Positions 33,850-41,278 of a stretch of 64,000 nt of DNA are shown here, piece after piece. The stretch is from positions 4,278,001 through 4,342,000 of the forward strand of contig NZ_CP034451.1 of assembly GCF_003952525.1 (NCBI RefSeq). The letters are read 5' to 3'. The notes under the pieces were generated by a model that made no database searches, was not told where the DNA came from, and saw nothing but the letters and a program-made list of their open reading frames with translations. The DNA comes from Mesorhizobium sp. M3A.F.Ca.ET.080.04.2.1 (GTDB taxonomy: Bacteria > Pseudomonadota > Alphaproteobacteria > Rhizobiales > Rhizobiaceae). The first letter of the stretch is position 1, and each line of letters opens with the position of its first letter. The translations under genes were made by a program, and so were the position numbers.

Positions 33850-33855
33850 GCTAGC
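33850..33855. repeat. IS481 target-site duplication, left copy
   Basis: GCTAGC here and at 34891-34896 flank the insertion. It fits the NCTAGN target described for IS481. Confidence 0.8.
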
Positions 33856-34890
33856 TGTGAGCTTTCGGGAGGTTGTCCATTCGGACCGGACCGAGGAGAC
33901 TGGAGTTACCACGCTTCAGCATCCATCGGAGGATCCGAATGAACATCCATAAGAATGCCCGTCTCACACCGCTGCGTCGAGAGGAGATGGCGCTGTCGGT
34001 GATAGAAGGCGCTTTCTCCAAAGCCCATGCGGCGCGTGTCTACGGCGTGTCGGCCAAGATCGTGGCGCGCTGGGTCGAGCGCTACAAGTCCGAAGGGCGG
34101 GCCGGCATGATCGACCGTTCCTCGCGGCCCGCCCATATGCCGCAGGCCACCGCTGCGTTGATCGCCGAGCGCATCATGGCGCTGCGGCGGCAACGTTGGA
34201 CCGGCAAGCACATCGCCCATGAGGTCGGCGTCTCGCCCGCCACCGTTAGCCGGGTTCTCAAGCGTGCCGGACTGTCGCGGTTGCGGGATATCGAACCGGC
34301 CGAGCCGATCCGACGCTACGAGCGCGAGCATCCTGGCGAGATGATCCATATCGATATCAAGAAGCTCGGTCGTTTCGAGCGCATCGGTCATCGCATTACC
34401 GGCAAGCGCACCGGCAATGCCAGCTCGCGCGGCAGCAGTTGGGAGTTCGTCCATGTCTGCATCGACGACGCCTCCCGCATCGCCTTCTCGCAGATCCTGC
34501 CCGACGAGAAAAAAGAAAGCGCCATCGCCTTCCTCAAGGCGGCGGTGGCCTACTACGCCAGCCTCGGCGTCACGATAGCCCGCGTCATGACCGACAACGG
34601 CTCCTGCTACAGATCAAAGGCCTTCGCCAAGGCCTGCCGCGATCTCGGCCTCAAGCACGTCAGGACAAGACCCTATACACCCAAGACCAATGGCAAGGCC
34701 GAGCGCTTCATCCAGACAGCACTGCGCGAATGGGCTTATGCCATCGCTTATCCGACTTCAGATCACCGCGCCGCAGAGTTGCCGGTCTGGCTGCACAGAT
34801 ACAATTGGCACCGTCCCCACGGGAGCCTAAAGTCCAAAACACCTATCAGTCGCCTCGCTCTAACCGAGGACAACCTGTTGAGGCTCCACA
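33856..34890 (+). mobile_element. IS481-family insertion sequence
   Basis: A 1,035-bp element. Its left end begins TGTGAGC and its right end finishes GCTCCACA; both inner ends carry GGTTGTCC in inverted orientation (33872-33879 and the complement at 34868-34875). GCTAGC is duplicated on both sides. It encodes one transposase and interrupts the last codons of a minus-strand ribbon-helix-helix gene. Removing the element and one GCTAGC restores that reading frame. Confidence 0.9.
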
Positions 34891-34895
34891 GCTAG
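33939..34895 (+). CDS. IS481-family transposase
   Basis: A 318-aa DDE transposase. The N-terminal HTH (FSKAHAARVYGVSAKIVARW, GVSPATVSRVLKRAGLSRLR) is followed by the catalytic core with Asp139 (MIHIDIKKLGRF), Asp219 (MTDNGSCYRSKAF) and Glu255 (TNGKAERFIQ), a D-35-E spacing. ATG 33939 has GGAGGATCC upstream. The stop codon TAG (34893-34895) lies outside the element, in the duplicated GCTAGC target. The gene looks intact. Confidence 0.93.
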   Translation: MNIHKNARLTPLRREEMALSVIEGAFSKAHAARVYGVSAKIVARWVERYKSEGRAGMIDRSSRPAHMPQATAALIAERIMALRRQRWTGKHIAHEVGVSPATVSRVLKRAGLSRLRDIEPAEPIRRYEREHPGEMIHIDIKKLGRFERIGHRITGKRTGNASSRGSSWEFVHVCIDDASRIAFSQILPDEKKESAIAFLKAAVAYYASLGVTIARVMTDNGSCYRSKAFAKACRDLGLKHVRTRPYTPKTNGKAERFIQTALREWAYAIAYPTSDHRAAELPVWLHRYNWHRPHGSLKSKTPISRLALTEDNLLRLHS

Positions 34896-35019
34896 CGATC
34901 TGCCTGATGAAGTCAGAGAGGTTGAGGCCGCGCTTGGCCGCAGCCTCAAGCATCGCGGCTTTCTCGTCGGCGTATACGCGAACGCGGATGCGATCAGGCA
35001 TTCCGGTGGTAGAGCGCAT
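34846..35019 (-). pseudogene. Ribbon-helix-helix protein gene with IS-altered 3' end
   Basis: Encodes a small RHH/CopG-like DNA-binding protein: MPDRIRVRVYADEKAAMLEA then AAKRGLNLSDFIRQIAS. The IS at 34890 replaces the original end; the present frame continues CGASTGCPRLERGD within the IS. Joining 34897 to 33855 gives IASEAMRACA and a stop overlapping the next ATG. The folded RHH core is complete, so the protein may still work, but the operon behind it is cut. ATG 35019 has AAGGGG before it; ATG 35040 is an alternative. Confidence 0.75.
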
Positions 35020-35071
35020 GGGTTTCCCCTTGATGGACATGGGGAAATTTTAGTTTTCACGCGTTCCAGTC

Positions 35072-35121
35072 ACAACGCGACGGGCACCAAAATGTAAAAT
35101 AACATCAGACATTTACCGACA
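35072..35121 (-). promoter_or_regulatory. 50-bp upstream element, copy 2
   Basis: The second copy of the sequence at 32052-32101 (42 of 50 identical). It lies 53-102 bases upstream of the ribbon-helix-helix gene start at 35019, in the same relative position and orientation as copy 1 to its gene. Confidence 0.5.
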
Positions 35122-35128
35122 TCTTCGG

Positions 35129-35458
35129 TTAGCCAATTCGCTGACGCTCCAGTGCCCGAGCCGCGTCGGCGTATCGCTCGATACTCGGGTGGTTCAAGTC
35201 ACCGGCCTGGTAGGCTTCCAGCGCTTCTTTGTCGCCGGCCACGACGATAGCAAGCCCCACCGGATCGACGCGCCAGGGAGCCTTCGGACGAAGCTGTTTC
35301 CCGATCCCCTCGCGTTTGCACCACCGCACGATAGTTTCAGGCACTACGCCCGCTCTCATGGCCGCAATGCTGACGCTGATCGGCTTCGGCCAGGGCTTTT
35401 GAACCTTTTGAAGGTTCGGCACTTGGCCGTTTTCAGATATTTTCGCGGTTTCCAGCAT
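35129..35458 (-). CDS. HTH-domain phage protein
   Basis: A 109-aa protein. Residues 28-60 (ISVSIAAMRAGVVPETIVRW, CKREGIGKQLRP) form a MerR/excisionase-like helix-turn-helix. The N terminus contains NLQKVQKP, encoded by the dispersed TTCAAAAGG repeat (35394-35420). ATG 35458 lies 3 bases beyond the DUF3987 stop, so the genes are co-transcribed. Possibly a replication or regulatory accessory protein. Confidence 0.65.
   Translation of the reverse strand: MLETAKISENGQVPNLQKVQKPWPKPISVSIAAMRAGVVPETIVRWCKREGIGKQLRPKAPWRVDPVGLAIVVAGDKEALEAYQAGDLNHPSIERYADAARALERQRIG
35394..35420 (-). repeat. Dispersed CTCAAAAG/TTCAAAAG motif, copy 3
   Basis: On the minus strand: GCCGAACCTTCAAAAGG then TTCAAAAGCC, 25 of 27 identical to copy 1. 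Here it lies inside a coding region, about 40 bases after the start of the HTH gene. Confidence 0.6.
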
Positions 35459-35460
35459 GT

Positions 35461-37041
35461 CTAATTCCCCTCTTTCGGGAGGCGAGGATTCCAGCGGTAC
35501 GCGATGGTCGGGCGACCGCCAGTATCGGCCAGATGGAATTCCTCGCAGTGATGGGTATCCACGAGCGTTTCGAGAGCGGCCGCCACCGCTGCATGGTCGG
35601 CAAGACCGGCCCATTTCTTTTGATGAACGGCCCGCGCCGTGAACGCCTCGGGGAGTTGGTGGCGCCGGTCCAGGATGAGCTTCGCCCCGTCCTCTGCCAT
35701 GGTCTCGCCGGCAGCATAGAGCCGGTTGGCATGCGAGCGGAGGTAGTCATACCAATCAAGAGCGCGAAGCGTAGAAACGTCCCCTACCTCAAATCGGCCG
35801 CCGTCGATCAATTCGAACAGCAGCGCCAGGCTCGCAATTGTCTTCGGCATCTTGAGCAGATGGCTTTCCAGCACCGACGAAATGCCCTTGCCTCTGGCCT
35901 CATTTTGGAGGCTCGACATCCAATCGCGGAACGCCTCCTGTGCGCCGGGTGCAAAGCGCATGGTCTGCGGGTTTTCAGGGCTGCCAAGCTCCATTGCGTG
36001 AAGATCCGAAAAGACAGCGTTGTACGCTTCGCGCGCTGCTCCATTCGGATGCCGGTCCACCCATTCCCATTTGCCGATATCATCCGGCCAGACCGAAAGC
36101 TGAAGCCGCTGGATGAGACCGTCATTGGTTGCGCCCGTAAGAGCGCCGCGCACTATGGGAGCGATGCGAGACGGCTGGATGCCGCCGATGATTGACAGGG
36201 TGCAGCTTTCAATCTGAACCGTGCCCCGGCCGATGCGGTCGTACGTGAACCGGCCATCGCCGTTGAACGCTTCAAGGTAAAAAGCGCGCTCGCTCTGAAA
36301 CTCCTCGCTTTCCATCCGGGCCAGGAAACCGGGCAGCTCATCCCGCACGAGTAGAAGGCCGCGAGGGTTTTCGTTCAGCAACTCGCCAAGCTTCTCAACC
36401 GTCGCGTCGTTGACGACAAGGCGAGGGCAGGGCTTATCCGCCTCGTCATCGTCAGCCATGGCCTCCTGCATGATGCCGCGAGCCCTTTGCCTGTCGCCAC
36501 CCTTCAGTGCCTTCTCGGCCTGTTTCTTGGCGTCCTTGGCGCTGAGCGTGGCCAACGTCTGATCAATGCGGGCCGTGCGGGTCTCGCCTTCCCAGTCTTT
36601 GCGCATGGCATCCTGCAAGCCGTAGACCGGCGCAAGCGCCGATTGCATGGCTGGCGACTTCATGGCGCTGGGACGCCCAATGATGCCGCCCCAGAGGTTC
36701 GGCACCACCAGCCAGTCATCATTGGTCTTCGGAGCAATGCGCACGCGGTTGCCGACCACGGCAGAGACCGCGACCAAGGCCGAGACGGCCGAGAAGTCGA
36801 CCGGTGATTGCTGGCGTTCGGCAACGTCGTAGACATACCGGCGAAGGCGATCAGGCAGCAGATCGGCGTGGAAGCGCTTCACAGGCGGTAGGGCCGCCTT
36901 GATTGGCTTGGGCGAGCCCCAGGATGAACCGTTAGGTTCACCCGCCTTGCCGCCCTCGATCGAGACAAGACTTGGCGCGACTGATTGGCGGACAGCGCCC
37001 GCCGTCTTCAACGCATCTTCGGGGGATTGAAAATTGATCAT
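35461..37041 (-). CDS. DUF3987 (primase/helicase-associated) protein
   Basis: A 526-aa DUF3987-type protein, a family found next to or fused with primases in phages and satellites. A Walker A-like sequence GRPSAMKSPAM lies near residue 125, followed by PCPRLVVNDATVEKLGELLN, LLLVRDELPGFLARMESEEF (Walker B-like) and SCTLSIIGGIQPSRIAPIVR, the usual order. ATG 37041 overlaps the Toprim gene stop (ATGA), so they form a replication pair. Likely a replicative helicase for the element (family knowledge plus inference). Confidence 0.85.
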   Translation of the reverse strand: MINFQSPEDALKTAGAVRQSVAPSLVSIEGGKAGEPNGSSWGSPKPIKAALPPVKRFHADLLPDRLRRYVYDVAERQQSPVDFSAVSALVAVSAVVGNRVRIAPKTNDDWLVVPNLWGGIIGRPSAMKSPAMQSALAPVYGLQDAMRKDWEGETRTARIDQTLATLSAKDAKKQAEKALKGGDRQRARGIMQEAMADDDEADKPCPRLVVNDATVEKLGELLNENPRGLLLVRDELPGFLARMESEEFQSERAFYLEAFNGDGRFTYDRIGRGTVQIESCTLSIIGGIQPSRIAPIVRGALTGATNDGLIQRLQLSVWPDDIGKWEWVDRHPNGAAREAYNAVFSDLHAMELGSPENPQTMRFAPGAQEAFRDWMSSLQNEARGKGISSVLESHLLKMPKTIASLALLFELIDGGRFEVGDVSTLRALDWYDYLRSHANRLYAAGETMAEDGAKLILDRRHQLPEAFTARAVHQKKWAGLADHAAVAAALETLVDTHHCEEFHLADTGGRPTIAYRWNPRLPKEGN

Positions 37042-37991
37042 GCCGCAGCCCTCGCCGCCGTGTCGTTGAAATCGGTGCCGATGTCGGGCGGGGTCCAGAT
37101 AACGGCCTCGCGGCCAGCGACCGACCATCGGAGAGCGCATTGCATGGCTGCTTCATTGCCAGCCTGCCTGAGCTTGCCGCCCTGAAGCTTGGCCTTGTCG
37201 TTGTCCGCAAAGATCGAAAGGCACTCGATGCTCGGCAAGATGGGGAACTGCGCCATCGTCCCGGCAACCATCGTCGACCAGACCGGCCCTATGCCGAAAT
37301 TGCCCATCACCGCCAGCGAGGTCTCGATACCCTCCGCAATGGCGAGGCCTTCGGTGACATCCTCGTCGTGCGAAAGCTTCACCACGGCACCCTTGTTGGA
37401 GCCGAGCATCTTCTTTGCGTCATCGAGGCCGCGAACTTGGGCCTTGCCGTTGCCATTCGGGGCAAGTGCCGTTCTGTGGATGCCCTGAAAGTTATTCGAG
37501 ACAATGCCGACCATAGCCGCGACCATTGCCGGCAGGCGGATGGTTTCGCCGCTGTCCAGTCGGAACGGGCAGGCAGGATGGAAGCGAATGGCGCGGCCCC
37601 TGAACACAACGGCCGGGATTATGATTTGCCGGCTTGTCAGGTAGCGCTCTACCGGCGTTCCGCCGATAGCCTTGGTCTCCTGCCAGATCGAGAATGCAAA
37701 CTCTCGGCGCTTTGCGGCTTCGGGTGCAGGCTCGGTCTGGCGAGGGACAAAGACGGCTCGCCGCTCGCCTTGCGGTCGCCGTTCGATGCCCAGCAGTTGC
37801 CGCACATGGTCACGGCAGTCGGCAAAGTCATCATTGGCATGCGAGTGGACCAGAAACCCGTCCGGCGCACCCTCGTCGAACGTCACCGACAATGAGCGGT
37901 CTCTAGGGGAATGGCCGGGACCTGGGCAGAGCACCGAATCTCGCCCGCTTACATCTCCGAAGAGTGCATGGGCTGCGAACTGCATGTTCAT
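37038..37991 (-). CDS. Toprim-domain primase-like protein
   Basis: A 317-aa protein with an N-terminal DUF7146-like region (SGRDSVLCPGPGHSPRDRSL, a CHC2-like motif remnant) and a C-terminal Toprim domain: VTEGLAIAEGIETSLAVMG with the catalytic glutamate, and CLSIFADNDKA with the acidic DxD. It probably primes replication of the excised element. Coupled to the winged-helix gene (overlap 37988-37991) and to the DUF3987 gene. Confidence 0.85.
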   Translation of the reverse strand: MNMQFAAHALFGDVSGRDSVLCPGPGHSPRDRSLSVTFDEGAPDGFLVHSHANDDFADCRDHVRQLLGIERRPQGERRAVFVPRQTEPAPEAAKRREFAFSIWQETKAIGGTPVERYLTSRQIIIPAVVFRGRAIRFHPACPFRLDSGETIRLPAMVAAMVGIVSNNFQGIHRTALAPNGNGKAQVRGLDDAKKMLGSNKGAVVKLSHDEDVTEGLAIAEGIETSLAVMGNFGIGPVWSTMVAGTMAQFPILPSIECLSIFADNDKAKLQGGKLRQAGNEAAMQCALRWSVAGREAVIWTPPDIGTDFNDTAARAAA

Positions 37992-38293
37992 ACCAAGCCC
38001 TCCACCGGTTCAGGGACAATTTCCACCTCAGAGCGGAGGACATAGCGAGCGTGCGAGCCCGCGAAGGGGCCGGCGTGCGGCTCGTGGATGGTCTCGATGA
38101 CCAAGCCGAACTTGTGCCGCAGATCATGAACGTATGCAGACCAGCGGGGCGCGGGTTGCTCGATGGGCGTACAGCCTCGGCTGCCGGCCGCCATGAGCCT
38201 TTCGAGGCACCATGCCTCGCGCCCATAGATCGTCATTGGCTCGCCGTCAGGCAGAACCCGGGCGCGGATGCGGTACTTGCTGTCGCTGATCAT
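37988..38293 (-). CDS. Winged-helix domain protein
   Basis: A 101-aa protein: TIYGREAWCLERLMAAGSRG then CTPIEQPAPRWSAYVHDLRH, the small winged-helix protein repeatedly seen before Toprim primases in rhizobial elements (recalled). A DNA-binding accessory of replication is likely. Overlaps its neighbours on both sides by 4 bases. Confidence 0.72.
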   Translation of the reverse strand: MISDSKYRIRARVLPDGEPMTIYGREAWCLERLMAAGSRGCTPIEQPAPRWSAYVHDLRHKFGLVIETIHEPHAGPFAGSHARYVLRSEVEIVPEPVEGLV

Positions 38294-38496
38294 GCCGCCG
38301 CCCTCCCACCGATGCGCGCCAGCTCGCAGATGAGCCGGGCGATATGGAGGGGCAGGCGGTGTCTCGCCGCGAGGTGGCGAGATGCTATTTCATTTGAAGC
38401 AGCGAGCGGAATGCGGTATTCAGCAGGGGTCCAGACCTTTTCGAATACCGATCCGCCGTTCCTGCTCAGGAGCGGCGTTTCGTTATGGAGGTGCAT
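38290..38496 (-). CDS. Small hypothetical protein
   Basis: A 68-aa protein (MHLHNETPLLSRNGGSVFEK then VWTPAEYRIPLAASNEIASR), helical and basic at the end. It lies in the overlapping run between the excisionase-like gene (4 bases upstream) and the winged-helix gene. No domain recognised. Confidence 0.58.
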   Translation of the reverse strand: MHLHNETPLLSRNGGSVFEKVWTPAEYRIPLAASNEIASRHLAARHRLPLHIARLICELARIGGRAAA

Positions 38497-38500
38497 CCGC

Positions 38501-38683
38501 TCATCCCTCCGCCATCGATGGCAGGCCTTCGATGTGGCGGCGGAGACTATCAGCCAGGATCAAGGTGCGGCGCCCCTCTTTCCTCGCCTCAATCTTCCGC
38601 TCCTTGATGAGCGCGTAAAGCTTCGTCGGCCCGAGCCCTGAAGCTTCGCAGGCGGTTTTGATTGTAAGTGATATTGCAGCCAT
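38501..38683 (-). CDS. Excisionase-like HTH protein
   Basis: A 60-aa MerR/AlpA-type protein: SLTIKTACEASGLGPTKLYA then LIKERKIEARKEGRRTLILA. This is the fold of small excisionases and prophage activators. ATG 38683 is chosen for AAAGGAGT before it. It leads the replication run and lies close to the integrase, as expected for Xis. The sequence CAATGGCGAA just upstream also occurs twice near attR. Confidence 0.75.
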   Translation of the reverse strand: MAAISLTIKTACEASGLGPTKLYALIKERKIEARKEGRRTLILADSLRRHIEGLPSMAEG

Positions 38684-38824
38684 TTCGATCTTACTCCTTT
38701 CGCCATTGTTCACCAGCAAGTGCCGTGAACCGGTGGAAAGGATCAGCGATTTCGTGGCCTCAAGTAATTGACAATACAGGACAATTTTTGCCAGGCGACG
38801 ATGGCGGATTATTGCATCTCATGG

Positions 38825-39547
38825 CTATCTTTGGCTGATTTTGGCCCTCTTGTCCGCTCGGTAACGGGCAAGCGTTCTGACGCTTGGCACGAGTCTGCCG
38901 TTATTCCGCAGGAAAGTCTGGATCAGCTCGTCTGACCTCTCGACGGACAGGCCCTTTAGCTTGTCTCCCAGTTCGGCAACCGCGAAATCAATGGCGCTGT
39001 AACTGGCGCTTTGATTCTCGGCACCGTCTGCCGTCCTGTTCTCGACTCTGAGGGGTACAAGCACTGGAGGAAGGGCGTCTTTCTCCATTGAAACGATCCA
39101 GGCATGAAGGCTCGCCAAACCTATCTCAGCCGGGTAAGTTTCCCTGACATAGTAATAGCCGCCTACCTTCATGACAGTTGGATCTTGGGACAGGTCGGTG
39201 GTGCCGCTGATTACGATTCGCCCGGCTTCTTCGTACTCCCCGCGACTGCGGATTCGTTTCGTACCGCACGCGGCTCGCAGAAGCGGCTTTGCGCTGAAAT
39301 CAGTCAGAAAGAGTCGCCGGCATGTGCGCTCGGTTGCCTCCAAAAACGGAATCCATTCTTCTTCCACCGCGCACCTCGCGATGCACCGTGAGTGGCCGCA
39401 GGGAAGCCAAGAGGTGCACCTTGGCTTGTCGGCTGGCCGGCCTATCCCTGCGGGTTCGATCAGACCTTTTGAACCTTTTGAGTGTTCCGGTTTCAGGCCA
39501 ATTGAGAATATTTCATCCGCGCAACTTCGCCACCTTGCCGCGCTCAC
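38825..39547 (-). CDS. Unrecognised island protein, start unresolved
   Basis: An open frame running from inside the integrase 3' end (open to 39613) to 38825. The C-terminal part (residues from VMKVGGYYYVRETYPAEIGL onward, ending VRTLARYRADKRAKIS) looks like genuine protein. No ATG occurs before that Met; GTG 39547 is the annotated guess. Its N-terminal region contains SKGSKG encoded by the dispersed repeat at 39463-39490. It may be a real gene with an unusual start, or partly decayed. Confidence 0.45.
   Translation of the reverse strand: MSAARWRSCADEIFSIGLKPEHSKGSKGLIEPAGIGRPADKPRCTSWLPCGHSRCIARCAVEEEWIPFLEATERTCRRLFLTDFSAKPLLRAACGTKRIRSRGEYEEAGRIVISGTTDLSQDPTVMKVGGYYYVRETYPAEIGLASLHAWIVSMEKDALPPVLVPLRVENRTADGAENQSASYSAIDFAVAELGDKLKGLSVERSDELIQTFLRNNGRLVPSVRTLARYRADKRAKISQR
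39463..39490 (-). repeat. Dispersed CTCAAAAG/TTCAAAAG motif, copy 4
   Basis: On the minus strand: CCGGAACACTCAAAAGG then TTCAAAAGGTC. It lies about 25 bases beyond the integrase stop, at the 5' end of the next gene. Confidence 0.58.
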
Positions 39548-40847
39548 GATCGACCAGCGGCACCACTGCGGCGGCGGCCAGATCGTCCAGGGCGTTGACG
39601 ATTGCTGAGGCATAATGCCGCTCGATCATCTTGTCGGACGTGTCATGAAGCTGCGCCACCAAGCGCACAGGAAGAGCTGCGCGCAGACAACGAACAATGG
39701 ACGAGTGTCGCAAGGCATATGGAACCGTGTCGGCGGGCAAGCCTGAGTGCTTGACTATGGCAGCCCAAGGGCGGGTCAACTCGGTCGGAGACTTCCAAGG
39801 GCCGCGACTGTCGCGCACCCACTCCGGCTTGCTGCCCGGCTTCGCCTTCTCCTGCCGATGCCGCCAACGCTCCAAGAGAGAATCAGCAGGACGTCTGCCG
39901 GCGATAATAGGCCTCAAGGCTTCAATCACATCGGTGCCGACGCGAGTTGCCGTGTGCGTGGCTCGTTTTTGGCCCCGTCCCTTGCGAGAGGTCGGGACCA
40001 TCAATCGCGACTGTGCCGCCTGTACGTCACCTACCAGCATTCGACTGACCTGGGAGAATCGGGCGCCAGTGGCGGCGAGCGCCAGCACCATAAGGAACAG
40101 ATCGCCGCTCCACCCGTCCTGTTCGTCAACGACTTTCGCGGCTTCGATAATGCGCCGGATATCTGCATCGGGTAGGGCGGCGCCGTCCCGAGCTGCGGCG
40201 GGCTCTGCATCCCCGACCTTGAGGCCAAGCCTGATGGTCATAGGATATGTCGCTGGCAAGCGCTTCAATGTCCTCGCCGGCAATCCATTCAGCGCTGCCC
40301 GGAAATCATTCACGATACGCCGCACCGTCGCGATGGCGAGTTCGGCCCCCAAGCCCTCCCGCCAGTCGGCTAGATCCTCGTCGGTCAGAACATCAAGCCG
40401 TTTTGCCGCAATGGAGTGGGAAAGTACATGCTGGCCCAGGCGGCCCTTGGCGTCTTCCGGTCTGGCGCCTGCCTGCTTCATGGCGCGGGCCTTCCTGCCG
40501 GCCGCATACGCCTCCACAACTTCGCGCACCGTAGGTATCGGAGCCTTGCCGGCGTCCTGCTGCTTCTGGCGCTCCTGCTCTACGTGCCTGGCAGCTTTGG
40601 ACTTGGCTTGCTCGAAGTTCAAAGTTTCGACACCATCGGCCGCGATGCCATCGTCGGCGGCCCCTAGGCCATCCTGCTTGTAGCGGCCATCGGGGAGCCG
40701 CCAGCGCACCAGCCACCGGCCAGCCCGTTTTCCTTTCCGGTATCCAAGATGCACCTCTGCGCTCACGCCGCGCCAGTGGACACCCTCGGCCAAGCCCTTA
40801 CGAGCGTTGGGAGTAGTTAGGGGCGCTTCGCGGAGAGTCTTGGACAT
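39513..40847 (-). CDS. Tyrosine recombinase/integrase
   Basis: A 444-aa phage-type integrase. The N-terminal part has a SAM-like core-binding region (about residues 105-190) and the catalytic domain carries Arg263 (ATGARFSQVSRM), Arg380 in YALRHSS (Tyr377 in place of the usual His), His401 (QLHDTS) and the nucleophile Tyr412 (ERHYA). It lies 150 bases from attR and is read away from it. It catalyses integration at tRNA-Glu. It appears intact. Confidence 0.93.
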   Translation of the reverse strand: MSKTLREAPLTTPNARKGLAEGVHWRGVSAEVHLGYRKGKRAGRWLVRWRLPDGRYKQDGLGAADDGIAADGVETLNFEQAKSKAARHVEQERQKQQDAGKAPIPTVREVVEAYAAGRKARAMKQAGARPEDAKGRLGQHVLSHSIAAKRLDVLTDEDLADWREGLGAELAIATVRRIVNDFRAALNGLPARTLKRLPATYPMTIRLGLKVGDAEPAAARDGAALPDADIRRIIEAAKVVDEQDGWSGDLFLMVLALAATGARFSQVSRMLVGDVQAAQSRLMVPTSRKGRGQKRATHTATRVGTDVIEALRPIIAGRRPADSLLERWRHRQEKAKPGSKPEWVRDSRGPWKSPTELTRPWAAIVKHSGLPADTVPYALRHSSIVRCLRAALPVRLVAQLHDTSDKMIERHYASAIVNALDDLAAAAVVPLVDRERGKVAKLRG

Positions 40848-40904
40848 GACCTAAGCCAGATTCGTGTAATATTCGTCAATTATACAGCCGCGAGCGACCA
40901 CGAA

Positions 40905-40977
40905 CAATGGCGAAAGCTATCCTGCCAAACGTGAATTAACCGGGAACAGACAAAAAACAAAGGCGGGCAATGGCGAA
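40905..40977. promoter_or_regulatory. Repeated CAATGGCGAA sites by attR
   Basis: CAATGGCGAA occurs at 40905-40914 and 40968-40977 in the 150-base gap between integrase and attR. An inverted copy with the longer match GAACAATGGCGAAAG lies upstream of the excisionase-like gene (38698-38712). Candidate arm or Xis binding sites. Confidence 0.35.
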
Positions 40978-40997
40978 GAATGCGGTCTAGATGCCTT

Positions 40998-41046
40998 CGC
41001 CCTCTCACGGCGGGAACAGGGGTTCGATTCCCCTTGGGCGTACCAA
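40998..41046 (+). repeat. attR core (49-bp direct repeat)
   Basis: An exact copy of 17860-17908. Here it is only the 3' part of a tRNA-Glu gene; the preceding bases do not form a D arm or acceptor strand, so it is not a functional tRNA. Confidence 0.95.
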
Positions 41047-41278
41047 GTTCCTCTCCTTCAAATGTCGAGCAAGCCGCCATTGCCGCTTCTGGCGCAATGC
41101 CGCCGATTGAATTAGCATCAGATCAGCAAGCCTGGGGCGCAATACAGCTTTGCACGACACCGGGCGCAAGGGAACAAGCCGGCGGGCGGCTATGCATTCG
41201 CAAGACGGCTGACGAGGCGCGCTCGTGCGGGCTGGACTCCGTTCGGCACACGGGCGAGCGATCCCGGGAGGAGAGCCA

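Larger units (their letters stand above)
17860..41046. mobile_element. tRNA-Glu integrated element (satellite or reduced prophage)
   Basis: The element unit is 23,138 bp between the att copies. The right end carries an integrase, an excisionase-like protein, a winged-helix protein, a Toprim protein, a DUF3987 protein and an HTH protein, all on the minus strand. The centre has two large virion-type proteins and an IS481-family insertion. The left third carries small phage-type and accessory genes. No terminase, portal, major capsid, tail or conjugation gene was recognised, and no recognisable lysis gene. It could be a phage satellite, or a prophage that lost its structural module; the sequence alone does not decide. 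Confidence 0.92.

Noticed and set aside
40998..41046. A second tRNA-Glu gene
   Set aside because: Only the 3' 49 bases match; the bases before it cannot form the acceptor 5' strand or D arm. It is the attR copy.
17860..41046. Integrative conjugative element
   Set aside because: No relaxase, type IV secretion or coupling-protein gene was seen in this span; content is phage-like.
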